A stretch of DNA of 64,000 bases, taken from the NCBI GenBank assembly GCA_035222895.1, contig JAVYIG010000904.1:1-64000 (forward strand), given 5' to 3'. The translations under genes were made by a program, and so were the position numbers. The notes beneath the pieces were generated by a model. That model was not told where the DNA came from. It did not search any database and was given only the letters and a program-made list of their open reading frames with translations. Origin of the DNA: Strongylocentrotus droebachiensis. Its lineage: Eukaryota; Echinodermata; Echinoidea; Camarodonta; Strongylocentrotidae. This document shows, piece after piece, positions 34,304-45,023 of this stretch; positions within the stretch are counted from its first letter, which is position 1; each line of letters starts with the position of its first letter.

Positions 34304-35863
34304 GTAAGTCCAACAAATCAAATCGCAATGCTCATTGCATTGGCGATATACTAACTAATACTAACTTTCCGTGCTTACTGATTCTATACTTGTCAGGATT
34401 TAGACAGAAAATCTGTCTGCTTGAAGGAGTTTTTAAACATATTTTGCCTCTTGACGCTCTCGATCCTCCTCGAGAGATTTTTCAGTGAATCCTATTCCTA
34501 CTCTATTTTATAAAAGTATAATATATTATATACGCTGTATTGTAATTTTGTATCAATGCTTTAAGTTAAAGTTTAAGTTCAACTTCTGTTACATCATACA
34601 TATGTTTGAGCGCTTGCATGAACGGTGTTAACATATTAATATGATACATCATAAATTGATATATCATATTTTATATTATCACGCTAGACTGAATTAAGCC
34701 AGTCATTATGGTCACAGCAGAATATATCCCAAAACGGAACTGACTGATTTTTAGTTTGTACCATACTCATAGCACTATATACTACTTCTATACTAGTATA
34801 ATCATAATGGAGTGTCGTGTATCCAGCGTCACACCGGACGCTGAACAAAAAGGAAAGAATTAAGGAGAGCCTTCACTTTTGCTTTCAAAGAAATATATGC
34901 ATCAAATAGAACTAACCATCATAAATATTCCTTTATTATACATTTTCTAAGTCTAACTGAATGTTTTTAAAGATAAATGAAATCGAAACTAGGGAGCTGT
35001 GCTGAAAATTTTGTCGAAATTCGAGCAAGAGAATTTTAATTATCTGATTATAATAACAAATGTCCCCATGACTGTGCCCCCATACACTTTACACGCAGTT
35101 ATGGATTTTTTGACGTAAAAGATATAGCCTTTCAACTTTCAAGGCTCGTTGATGAAAAATACTAAAATTAGACACATCTCACTACTATTACTGTTTTTTT
35201 TTGTATGAGCGTGAAATGCCATTCTAGGGACTTTCTTCAATATCTTTATGACCTCTTATACAACTCCAAAAGGACCAAAGGAAATTTCATTATGTAATTT
35301 AAACCATTTTTAGGTTCCTTTTCCTAATTGTGTCACTTTTTCAAAATCTTTTCCCTTCTTTTTAGATCATGTTTTATGTTAGAACAAATCCTGGGCATGA
35401 AAATGATTTAGGCTGTTTGCCAAGAGTTCTGAATAATATGCAGGAGAATTAACCTACCAAAACTGAGGGGAGGGGGGGGGGGGGCTAAACATTTGACATG
35501 GACAAAATTTAGGCCATAGTACTAGTGTGACAGCCTGATCCATGCAGTTTCTGTTTGTCTTAGAGACCTTTGTAAATTAAGAACTGACCTTTTATTCAAC
35601 ACAAGTTTTGTTTTTTTCTCTCTCTCTCCACCATGCAGGTGTGCTAGGTCTAGAACAATTCAAACTTGGTCATCATAATGGCGGGTCACAAGATCATTCC
35701 AGGATTATGTAAGTCTAACAATGGGCCTAGAGATCATTGGTACACACACCTACTCATAGCACCATTTACTACTACCGGTATGCTTTGTGTGTAGGAAAAA
35801 AAACATTCAGACACCCTCTATTGTATTGATTCCCCAAACTCCCCCCCCCCCAAAAAAAAAAAA

Positions 35864-35906
<43 letters not shown>

Positions 35907-38900
35907 AATAAAAAATTTAAAAATTAAAAAAAAAACGCTTGACAAAAACTCACCAGAATTCCCTAAAAAAGGTTTTCCTAATGTCCCATTAAAATAAAGA
36001 TTGTGATCTTTGAGTAAATTTCTATTTTTTTTATTTCATTCCCCTAATTTATTGAATGCACACATTATTAAAAATTATATCTTTTTATAATGCATTTGAA
36101 TTTCGAGTGGTCCATAGGCCTACATGTATATGTATATTTCAACCACTAGTTTTAACTTTTGTGACACACCCCCTAGCTTTGTTAGGTGTCCACCCACAGA
36201 ACTCGTATCCACATGTGGAGATGGGTTCATTACATTTTTATGGCAGCTAGTCAACCTTTGTGGGCTGAAAATATCATAATAATTGCCACCTTCGAAAATA
36301 TTTGCTTCTTAATTTGTAAGATTATGAGAAATCACATATCCTTGTATTTCCTTCAATTACATTGTGTAGATCTCCATCACCTTGATCAAGTGAAATTTTG
36401 AGGCTGTTTTTGGATAGGAAGCTTGAGTCTTAAAAAACTCCCATGTGATAGTACCGGTAATCGATCTAACCATGCATGTGTGTGTGAGTGGGTGTATACC
36501 ATTGTTTCTGAGCTCTTTGAACCTTTATCTTTTACTCTTTCATGCAACACAACATTTCTGTAAACAACTCGATCTGATAGTGATAGTCAGACTTTCAATT
36601 TCCCTACAAGTTCCTTAACGATGTGACCCTTGTATTATTATGGGAGTGATAAAGTTCCTTACTTGATTGTTTTGCCCATGTGGTTTTATAGTCCAAGCAG
36701 ATAACCTTTGCTATAATATCAGCAGTTCAAAGTCTGAAACATATTCTATTCATTATATATACAAGTACAGTATAACAGAAGCTAAACAAGCAATCAATTG
36801 TGAATTGAATACCTCTGAATTGATCAAAGAAATAAAATGTAAAATTTCACGAGAGGAATCAAAATTAATTCAATGAGATTTTTTTCATACATTTTTTAAT
36901 ATATTAAAATGGAGAGATATTAACAAAATTAGAGAATACATCTGAAAGAATTTATCGAATAAATCTTTCCATGAATTCATAGAATACACCTGATTGAAAA
37001 TTTAGAAATCTGAATAAAATTTTAGATGTTTAACAAAAAGATAGAATGAATATTAATTTAATTCATTGGAAAAGGCTTACTGAATTCATTGAAAAATATG
37101 AAGAGTGTATTAATTTGTCATGGTAAATAGTGGCATTTCTATGGAACCCTTAATAGTGTGAATAAAGTTTCCTCTATAAAGAGGTTATACCTTTACGTTA
37201 TGAGTTTTTTTTTTTTAAGTACGAGTTCGGACCGCTTGATTAAAGCATTGTAAAACTATGAATGGTGGCAGCAGTGGGGTGTACAGTAGCATAAATAGGA
37301 AATGTGTGCAAGTAAATAAAGAAAAGAGATTTCAATGAATTTCTAGATTGGTGCTAATGAGTTCATTGAATAACCCTGCATTATTTGTGAAATCTCTTTA
37401 CCACATGCAGACGACTCTCCTATAACAGCAGTGACTACGTCCAGCTGGCAAGAGGTACGTATGAAGCATGGGGAGAGGCCGAGAAAGAATCTGGTATCCA
37501 GCTAGTATACAAGACCGGTGGATTAGACATAGCGAAGAAAGGCACAGTGGGAGCCCAGGTGATTGAAAAATACGCTCAGGCTATGGATGAACAGAATGTT
37601 CCGTGAGTTAATCTTCAAAAATGATTGTGCAGTGCACAACCATGATGATACATTGTTGATGTGAAGATAATAGTTTGTCTCAATGTAGTAGAAATATATA
37701 TATATATAATATTACCAGATAAGTATATAATATTACCATATATGTATATAATATTACAAGATATGTATATAATATTACCAGATATGTATATAATATTACC
37801 AGATATGTATTTAATATTACCAGATATGTACATAATATTACCAGATATGTATATAACATTACCAGATATGTATATAATATTACCAGATATGTATATAATA
37901 TTACCAGATATGTATATGATATTACCAGATATGTATATAATATTACCAGATATGTATATTACCAGATATGTATATAATATTACCAGATATGTATAATATA
38001 ATATTACCAGATATGTATATAATATTACCAGATATGTATATAATATTACCAGATATGTATATAATATTACCAGATATGTATATAATATTGCCGGATATGC
38101 ATGTATATAATATTACCAGATATGTATATAATATTGCCAGATATACATGTATATAATATTACCAGATATGTATATAATATTGTCAGATATACATGTATAT
38201 AATATTACCAGGCAGATATGTCATAATATTACCAGATATGTATATAATATTACCAGAAACCATTACCATTATTTTTTCACATTTAATGTCTTGCATGGGA
38301 GGAGTAGATAGAGTAGTAGATAGAACCCTTCTTCCAGCTTCTTGACTGAAAACTAATCATCTAGATTTATATTTTACTCTCTCAGATATGAAAGACTTGA
38401 AGGAGAAAGAGTGCGCCAAAAGTTCCCTCAGTTTGATTCTACCCCTGATTGGACATGCCTCTACCAGAAGGACTCCGGGCTGGTTGATGCTGCTATGGGC
38501 AACGCAGTCCACATACAGCTAGCCCAAAAGTATGGAGCAACCATAGTGGAAAACGCTGCAGTCATGAAGCTGAAGAAACATGGAGGCCTAACTCTGGTAA
38601 CACCGATTGTTAAAACCTATAGTCTCAGGAACTGGTATTGAAGATGAATTTTGAAAGAAACTTGCTCTTAGTAATTCTAACATAGTCATCATGCAAAAGA
38701 ACCCCTTGCTGAAAATAAAGAGAAGACCATAATGTTTTGTGCTTGGGTGGGGATTATTAGCTTTAGTTTGTTGTATTTATTTGCTCATTACTCAGTAAAA
38801 CCAGAAACTTTAGTGTGCATGTTATGTTTAAACATTTCATGAATGGTTCAGATGAGCAAACGTTTCATTCAGCAAAACAATAAAATCACAATGGACCAAA

Positions 38901-41900
38901 ACTGGATACTTTGCAATACTTCGAAATGTCTTGGTGTGAGATTGGCAGCTATAGCCCTTAACACAATGCAAATTTGTGTCGTGAGGGATTCCGGTTATAC
39001 AGTATCATGCATTTCCTACCAAATACTTTTGTAGATCAAGTCTCAGATAGTCGATGCAAGTTTCCTTTGATTGTGTAAGAATTTACTTCCTGTCATTTGC
39101 ACAATTGAAAGATTACGTTCAAGGTCGAGCAACAAGTGGCAAAAAGAATGACTTTGAAAAGTAGGTTAATTATGCTGAAGTTGTGCTGTTGTGTCAAATG
39201 TGAACCCTGACTGACTTCAATAAAATAAAGTAAAATTTTCATGAATGTGTCAATTCACAAAGGGTTCAGTCTCTCTCAATAATTTGCGAACAGATTCAAC
39301 GTATCTTCTTTTTTATGTGTATGTTGTTTTATTTTTTTTAAACATCAGGTTTGCACAAGCCAAGGTGACTTCGTGTGCAGGAAGGTGATACTGACTGCCG
39401 GAGCATGGATGAATGATGTTCTCTCTTCCGTTGGAGTTAAGATACCCCTTACTGTCACGCAGGAACAGGTCACTTACTTTGGTACTCCTCACATGAAAGA
39501 GTTCACAAAAGATAGGTTAGTTAGCCAAGTATGGATAAGAGAATGGATAGATAGAGTATAAATGGATTGCATTTCTTCATTCTTTTCTCTTTATCTTCAT
39601 TTCCTATCTTTCCTGATGTTTTTTTTATTTTATCTTCTTTTATCTTTTATTTCCGTATTCCTTATTATGCATATTACTACTTTAAAAATAAATCTTCTAT
39701 CATTTCCTGTTTTCTTGTTTTTTCTTTTTTCTTAAATTATCTCCGTCTAAAGCAAAATAACTTTGAACCTCATTTTGTTGTTATGTTTGTCTGTTTGTTA
39801 TTTTTATGCCATATTGCCTGCTTCCTTTCAATGATAGATTGCTTTAAAATTCCTTCTTCTTGCTATCATGGTTCCCTATTTTGGTTGCACAAGGTTGGCA
39901 GGTCTGTATTGTAGGCCTTTATATATAATTGTGTGGAAATTATACCCATTTTTGTCAAAATTAACATTGTTGTTTATATTGTTTAATTTAGTTGCGTCGC
40001 TTGCTCGATCATGACATTTGTAAATTGGATGGTTGATATTCATGCAGTCACGATTCCTTGCCTCCTCCCCCACCTTCATGCAAGTTATAATTTTTTTGCT
40101 TGCTCATTTTGCATGCCCTTGAAATGTGTAAACAGGATAGTTGATATAAATTGAGCCCCCGTGGAAATATGCCCATATATATGCCTATGATTTCAGTGCT
40201 CCCATGCACATTTTTAAAATAATAATAATAATAAATAAGATTTATAAGACGCCTAATCCACTTGACAGTCAAATGCTTAAGGCGCAGCTTGTGAAAAAGA
40301 TGAAATAAATGTTATATCCAAAAGTGCAATAGGAAAGGTACAGACATGAAAGGTAATGGTAATCAATTATAAGCTAGATTAAACAGATATTTCTCAAGAT
40401 GGTTTTCTAACACTTCAGCAGAACTGCTATTCTTAATCCATTGAGGGAGAGTATTCCATAATGAAGGCCCAGCATGGGTATATAAAATGGGGAAGATACA
40501 CCACAGTCGCCACTGGTTTTACCGAAAACGATTTTGAATTACTGCTATTATAAACAAAATCTTTGTAAAAAAAAAAAAAAAAAGGAAAAAAATGATTTAA
40601 ACAAAACAATACAATTAAAACAATTTAAAAAACAATTTGTTAGTTTGAGAACAAAAAATTAATCACAATCCTGGTCATAAAATTTCACTGCACTTGTAGC
40701 AATACGCTTCTAGTCAAATGTGCGAAAGTGAGAATTGCATGGATGGCGTTGGCATGATTGATGACTGCATATATATACATGCTGTGGAAATGCTCTCATG
40801 TTCCCTTTACCATTCTTTGCATGCAGATGCCCCATCTTCATATATCACACTGGTTTCGGTCATGAGCCCTATGCCCTACCTCTCCATGGGAATACCGGAT
40901 TTAAGATTGGGATTGATGCTGGGGGACCGACGGTAACGGCCCAGTCAAGGACCTTTGTGCCAGACCCGGTCAGAGAACAAAAGGCTACCGATTATGTGGC
41001 TGAGTTCTGTCCACGGGTAAGAAACCTAGCTGGGCTCTCATGTAAAATTACAAATAGTCCTCCAGCTTTGTAATGCTTCTCTCTTCATGCATCACTGCTT
41101 TGCGCAAGCATGGCATCCATTATATAGATGTAGAGTAAACATACTTAAATAGCCTTTGGGTGTACTTGTCATGCATTGTATAATTCAGGAGGTGTCAAAG
41201 TCCTGTTATATCAATATTAAAGTTCACATGCACATCCCTCTGCAATGTTGTATTCTCTATAACTGGTGCTCTCACTTTATACATATAAGTTCTTTTCTGA
41301 AATGCTAACATTGGTTTCGACAACTACAAAGACAAATTTCATTTTACATGTGCCGTGTGCTAGCCTTTTGCTTATTTTTGTTTCATTAATTAGGTTTCCA
41401 TGGTTATCACCTTTAATTGCGGTTCTCTCTGACAGAATATTTTTTGCTAGCAAACTCAGCTTGATACAAATATATTGTGTATCCTTATCCAAATGTTGCA
41501 TTATGTTTGTGCCAATGAGCTCTCATACCACAGCTTTAATTCTACTTAATTCATTTATAAATTACTTGAATGCATTGTATGCATGTAAAATGTCAAGTTA
41601 TACTAAGTTACTTATAAATTGATATAGTAACTTTAAAATATTTCTTTTAATACTCAGCCATGTGCTGAGCATTTTCTTTTGTAAGTAGGCTTAAACATGT
41701 GTCAATTTGCTTGCACAGATTCCCAGTGCTTAGCTTCTATTACTTCAAGCATTCCATATACTGCGTTCCAATACATGGTAACACGGGAGTAAAGATTGGA
41801 ATAGATGCTGCTGGTCCAGAGGTTGGACCCAACTCTAGATCTTTCACTCCTGATCCTCAGAGAGAAAGGGAGGTTACTGCCTTTCTTGCTCAACATTGTA

Positions 41901-44430
41901 AAAGGGTGAGTTTAGATGAGTTGGCTTAATATCTGGCCAAAATGATGAAAATTGAGGACAGGACACGTTAAATATACTACTTGTGACAGTGTGCGTCAAT
42001 AATCAGTTTACAAACTTTTGTATCCAAAAAAGAAATAAATGTCCCTTCAACATGTACAAATTTATAAACATTCATGCCCACATAACTTTCAACAATGCTA
42101 TGCCACATGTTGCATGTTCGTAAAAACATCTTTTCAATCTCTTACCATTTTTTTAAAACATTTATCTTCATGCTCTGATGTAACTCAATGACGAAGGTCA
42201 TTGTATTGTGAAGAAAAATATATATCTTTGTCCTAAAAATGGCAGCTAATAAACTAATGATTCATTAACAAATTAATGACTTATCACTCTTTAGTATTTA
42301 CCACTCCTTATTTGACATTGTTGTATTTGAATTAGGGATGACTTTCAATGCGTTTTTTTTTAAAGACCTTGATTACATATTATGTAACTTAACCTTATAG
42401 AGAAAAAAATCTTGCAATTGTGATACTCAGCATGTTTACCAGTAAATATTTTTCAAAGATGACTATATATTTTAAAAAAAAGCTTTATTGGCTTTTTAGA
42501 CAATATGGGTGTACCACAAGGATCTTTTGTTGGATCTAAACTATTTACAAAGAAAATGTTGAATAAAACTGTGAGAAAAACTCAAAGAACAAAATATTCC
42601 TCATATAACTTGGTGAATGAATAGTTGACAAAGTATTTACGAGTGTCACCTCCAAATTCTGCTGTTTCATGTTTTTGAGCTGCCAATGTACAGTAGTTCA
42701 TACTTAAATCTCAATTTGTCTTCTATTAGCCGGCCCTGTGAGCAACCCTCTAATCGATGCGTGTCGCCCTATTGAGGACTGTACGTCACCAATTACGCAC
42801 ATTACACCATAACCGAGGGCCATTTTTTTTTTTTTTTTTTTTTTCCCCAATTTTTTTTTTTTATAAGAATTTTTTTTTTTTTTTGATTTTTTTCTTTCTT
42901 GAATTATGTCAAAATAAAATATAACCACTTGGGAAATATAACTCCCTTCAGCAGTCCAAATAATGTTCTATTACACCCCCTGCCAGCCAATAACTATATT
43001 ATTACCAGAAGAAAGTAATATGCGTTGAGTCTTGAATCATGAAAGGTTAACAGTCTATATTTACTGGAATTGTAATTTAATTCTGCAGGCCCTAGGTCCA
43101 ATACTCTACTCCAAGACCTGTCTGTACGCCATGACACCTGACAGGAACTTTGTGATCGATAACTGCAGGAAGGTGGGCCATCCTGATGTTATCTTCTGCT
43201 GCGGAGCTGGTCACGCATTCAAGTGAGTGCTGCATCATAATTGATCCAACATTTTGCTCTGTGCCTTCTTTGTCAAAATGTGTAGGGTTAGGAACAGGGA
43301 TGGTAGTGGGGTGGTGGTGTGGGGGAAGTGGAGGCTTGGCAATGTCCTGACAATATTATTTCAGTCTCCCATGTGGTTGGTTTATTTTCCTTGCTCTCAA
43401 AAAAGGATACCGGCAGAAAGGGAGAGAGAGGAAAGTCAAAGATGGCTACTACTAATACTACTTCTATTCTGTCCTTGTAGATTGCACATTACTCTTTGAT
43501 TTAAATCATATATGTACTTCCAAAGGACTTTGGATATTATTGCTCAGGCTTTAGCTCAGGCATCTGTAGCACTCAGTGCAATCAAGAAATAAATCCTTAC
43601 AGGTACCTACTTAAACACCTGGGTCAGGTGTGGCAAATGAAGATTAATGTCTTGCCAAAGGACGTTAGTGCTACGGCAGGGATGTACCTTGTGATTCACA
43701 GCTAGTCTGGAGACTTGTCCACTAGACCACAACGCATGAACACGTACTACTCCCCCATCCCATTCCCACCCACTCACTGCTTTCCCCCATGATCCCTCAA
43801 TGCTGGCTAGACCCTGGCTACACCAATGGATGGCATCACCTTTAACCCATTGCCTATGGGAGCCGGGTGATAAGCGTGTGGGAAGGAAAGCATTCAGTAG
43901 TCAACAGGTTAAGTTGATACATCGAGGGGTCAGTGACACAAAGACGTATCTCCATTTTGGCCATTTCGAGAAAAAGTGGTTTATGTGTCACTGAGCACTT
44001 GGGCCTTAAGGGGTTAATTAAGTCTATGTTTCACTAGTCATTGACTTCAATGGGGTGTTGGGTGGAGTTAGGTCTTTGTGTTTCCTTGAAAGCCCACATT
44101 GTTCTGAATGTTTTGATATCAAATACTCATTTTGGCAAAATATGGAGTTACGTCTTTGTTCACTGAACCCTCGACATCTTTTTTTTGGGCAGATGGATGC
44201 AATTCTTGTGTTCTCAACTATTTATCATTGAAATGAAATGTTCCATTGTATACAGGTTTGCTGCTGTTCTCGGCAGGATCTTGAGTCAGCTAGCCATAGA
44301 TGGTAAGACGACCTTCAACATAGCTCCTTTCAACATGGAGAGAGAAGCCATCACGGACCCCAACTTCCCGAAATCTTTCCAGCTAGGACTGCCAGAGGAA
44401 GAGGTGGCTAACGTTCATTCAAAGCTCTAG
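34216..44430 (+). CDS. PIPOX: peroxisomal sarcosine/pipecolate oxidase, eight exon positions, 408 aa
   Basis: FAD enzyme that oxidises sarcosine and/or L-pipecolate with O2, releasing H2O2, in peroxisomes (family knowledge). Exons: 34216-34303, 35639-35708, 37411-37602, 38386-38596, 39349-39515, then 40827-41016 (6a) or 41719-41905 (6b), 43089-43222, 44256-44430. Every junction is GT-AG and phases agree, giving 1227 nt with 6a. Visible: FAD-binding GCGGIG (residues 11-16), HHNGGSQDHSRIIR (41-54, equivalent of the His/Arg near the flavin), ILTAGAW, TQEQVTYF, Tyr258 and Lys269 (6a numbering, 11 apart as in the Tyr254/Lys265 pair of monomeric sarcosine oxidase), Cys317 in KTCLYAMTPDRNFVID (covalent flavin site), CGAGHAFKF, and the C-terminal SKL peroxisomal signal. 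No break was found. Confidence 0.95.
35470..35486. repeat. G-run in PIPOX intron 1
   Basis: A run of Gs (GAGGGGAGGGGGGGG) in PIPOX intron 1, just upstream of exon 2. Confidence 0.7.
35639..35708 (+). CDS. PIPOX: PIPOX exon 2
   Basis: 70 nt between a CCATGCAG acceptor with a good CT tract and a GTAAGT donor. Encodes VLGLEQFKLGHHNGGSQDHS then RII, containing the conserved H..G.S.DHSRIIR flavin-contact loop. Confidence 0.95.
35845..35935. repeat. (AAAT)n microsatellite in PIPOX intron 2
   Basis: C-run and A-run followed by about twelve AAAT units. Simple-sequence expansion with no coding content. Confidence 0.95.
37411..37602 (+). CDS. PIPOX: PIPOX exon 3
   Basis: 192 nt, ACATGCAG acceptor, GTGAGT donor, phase 2 to phase 2. 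Encodes RLSYNSSDYVQLARGTYEAW, then LVYKTGGLDIAKKG. Not present as a long open frame because its Met codons are internal. Confidence 0.93.
37697..38262. repeat. 21-bp minisatellite in PIPOX intron 3
   Basis: About 26 copies of ATATGTATATAATATTACCAG. The unit is a multiple of three, so one frame on each strand stays open (repeating MYIILPD-like on plus, YISGNII-like on minus). That explains open frames here without any gene. It begins 95 bases after the exon 3 donor. Confidence 0.95.
38386..38596 (+). CDS. PIPOX: PIPOX exon 4
   Basis: 211 nt, CTCTCAG acceptor, GTAACA donor, phase 2 to 0. Encodes RQKFPQFDSTPDWTCLYQKD then SGLVDAAMGNAVHIQLAQKY, the substrate-domain segment with the conserved SG.(V/L)...G.A.H.....A motif of the DAO superfamily. 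Confidence 0.95.
39349..39515 (+). CDS. PIPOX: PIPOX exon 5
   Basis: 167 nt, CATCAG acceptor, GTTAGT donor, phase 0 to 2. Encodes VILTAGAWMNDVLSSVGVKI then TQEQVTYFGTPHMKEFTKD. The final AG is completed by the A that begins both exon 6a and exon 6b. Confidence 0.93.
40205..40530 (-). pseudogene. 3' end of a non-LTR retrotransposon (element D)
   Basis: On the minus strand, SLWNTLPQWIKNSSSAEVLE then NHLEKYLFNLAYN and a stop (about 40500-40368). This is the typical C-terminus of CR1/L2/Rex-like ORF2. It is followed by a 3' UTR with GCGCCTTAAGCATTTGAC, TTATAAATCTTATT and a (TTA)n tail at 40215-40235, the usual 3' microsatellite of L2-type elements. It lies in the PIPOX intron before exon 6a, 5'-truncated. 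Confidence 0.75.
40827..41016 (+). CDS. PIPOX: PIPOX exon 6a (alternative)
   Basis: 190 nt, CATGCAG acceptor, GTAAGA donor, phase 2 to 0. Encodes CPIFIYHTGFGHEPYALPLH, then GNTGFKIGIDAGG and FVPDPVREQKATDYVAEFCP. It contains the family Tyr (YALP) and the O2-activating Lys (FKIG). Homologous to exon 6b: from HGNTG to the end, 26 of 44 residues are identical. Confidence 0.93.
41719..41905 (+). CDS. PIPOX: PIPOX exon 6b (alternative)
   Basis: 187 nt, GCACAG acceptor, GTGAGT donor, phase 2 to 0, same boundary phases as 6a. Encodes FPVLSFYYFKHSIYCVPIHG, then NTGVKIGIDAAG and FTPDPQREREVTAFLAQHC. Tyr (YCVP) and Lys (VKIG) are kept at the same spacing, and there is no stop or frameshift. The segment before the Tyr is one residue shorter and very different from 6a. 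Could instead be an unused decaying copy, but intact splice sites argue against this. Confidence 0.85.
42484..42560 (+). pseudogene. reverse-transcriptase remnant in PIPOX intron
   Basis: A short frame reads GVPQGSFVGSKLF (42508-42546), matching the GVPQGS.LGP.LF palm motif of non-LTR reverse transcriptases. Nothing else of the element could be traced on either side, so this is a small remnant between exons 6b and 7. Confidence 0.45.
43089..43222 (+). CDS. PIPOX: PIPOX exon 7 (flavin-Cys exon)
   Basis: 134 nt, TTCTGCAG acceptor, GTGAGT donor, phase 0 to 2. Encodes ALGPILYSKTCLYAMTPDRN then FVIDNCRKVGHPDVIFCCGA and GHAF. The Cys of KTCLY aligns with the covalent 8-alpha-S-cysteinyl-FAD residue of this family. 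Confidence 0.95.
43550..43735 (-). repeat. tRNA-derived SINE in PIPOX intron 7
   Basis: On the minus strand: A-box-like TGGTCTAGTGGACAAGTC, degenerate B box, then GTCCTTTGGCAAGACATTAA and CCAGGTGTTTAAGTAGGTAC, the body shared by many tRNA-headed SINEs. Related to the copy at 1345-1506. Confidence 0.7.
43922..44175. mobile_element. MITE copy 2 (PIPOX intron 7)
   Basis: 254 bp, ends TCGAGGGGTCAGTGACACAA and, on the other strand, TCGAGGGTTCAGTGAACAAA. The interior matches copy 1 at 23636-23884 in inverted orientation, including CATTGACTTCAATGGGGTGT. It ends 80 bases before exon 8. Confidence 0.85.
44256..44430 (+). CDS. PIPOX: PIPOX exon 8 with SKL peroxisomal signal
   Basis: 175 nt including TAG at 44428-44430; TATACAG acceptor. 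Encodes FAAVLGRILSQLAIDGKTTF then NIAPF, and ends NVHSKL. The final Ser-Lys-Leu is a canonical type 1 peroxisomal targeting signal. Confidence 0.95.
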
Positions 44431-44899
44431 AGCATTCCTAAAATCTTGTACCGGTAATTCTTGATTGCAAGGCAAAGAGCTAAATGGACCATGGTGTACT
44501 GTCAAAAAGAGAAGTGATTGTATAACTATCTGTATAACTATAATGTTTTCTAGTACACATGTTTTTGTCAAATTATGATATTGATTATAAACATGTACAT
44601 TTATAACAAAATGATCTTTTTTTTTATAGTTGTAATTGCTATATCATGCTTTGTTATGTATGCTTGTAATGACAATGAACTATGCACTGTAGGCAGCCTT
44701 ATTTTCTGAGGAGTATTACTTCCAGATGAAAGGATAAAGTCTTGAAGACATTAGAACCATCCTCTTGTTTAATCCATTGTTATAAAATTAGACCTATATC
44801 AGTATTGATCTAGTCACTGCCAGGAGGATGAATCAAACTTTCTCTAAAGCTGTATAGTGCATTAATGATCTATCCAGTTTGTGTGTTTGAGAATGAGAA

Positions 44900-44912
44900 A
44901 ATAAACAATAAA
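44900..44912 (+). terminator. PIPOX: PIPOX polyadenylation signals
   Basis: Two overlapping-spaced AATAAA hexamers (44900-44905 and 44907-44912), about 470 bases after the stop codon. They are the first paired canonical signals in the presumed 3' UTR. Confidence 0.6.
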
Positions 44913-45023
44913 TGTGTACAATGGCTAAAACATATTTGTGTGAGAAGTATTACCATATGAAGTGGAATGGCAATTTTAAGCTACGGATCTCAGGAATTAT
45001 ATTGAAATACACCTGTACTAATT

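Noticed and set aside
37661..38156. Open frames encoding MYIILPD-like repeats
   Set aside because: Produced by a 21-bp minisatellite inside PIPOX intron 3; the period is a multiple of three, so stops are avoided by chance.
39567..39914. 115-codon Phe/Leu-rich frame resembling a membrane protein
   Set aside because: It arises from T-rich intron sequence of PIPOX directly after the exon 5 donor; composition alone explains the hydrophobicity.
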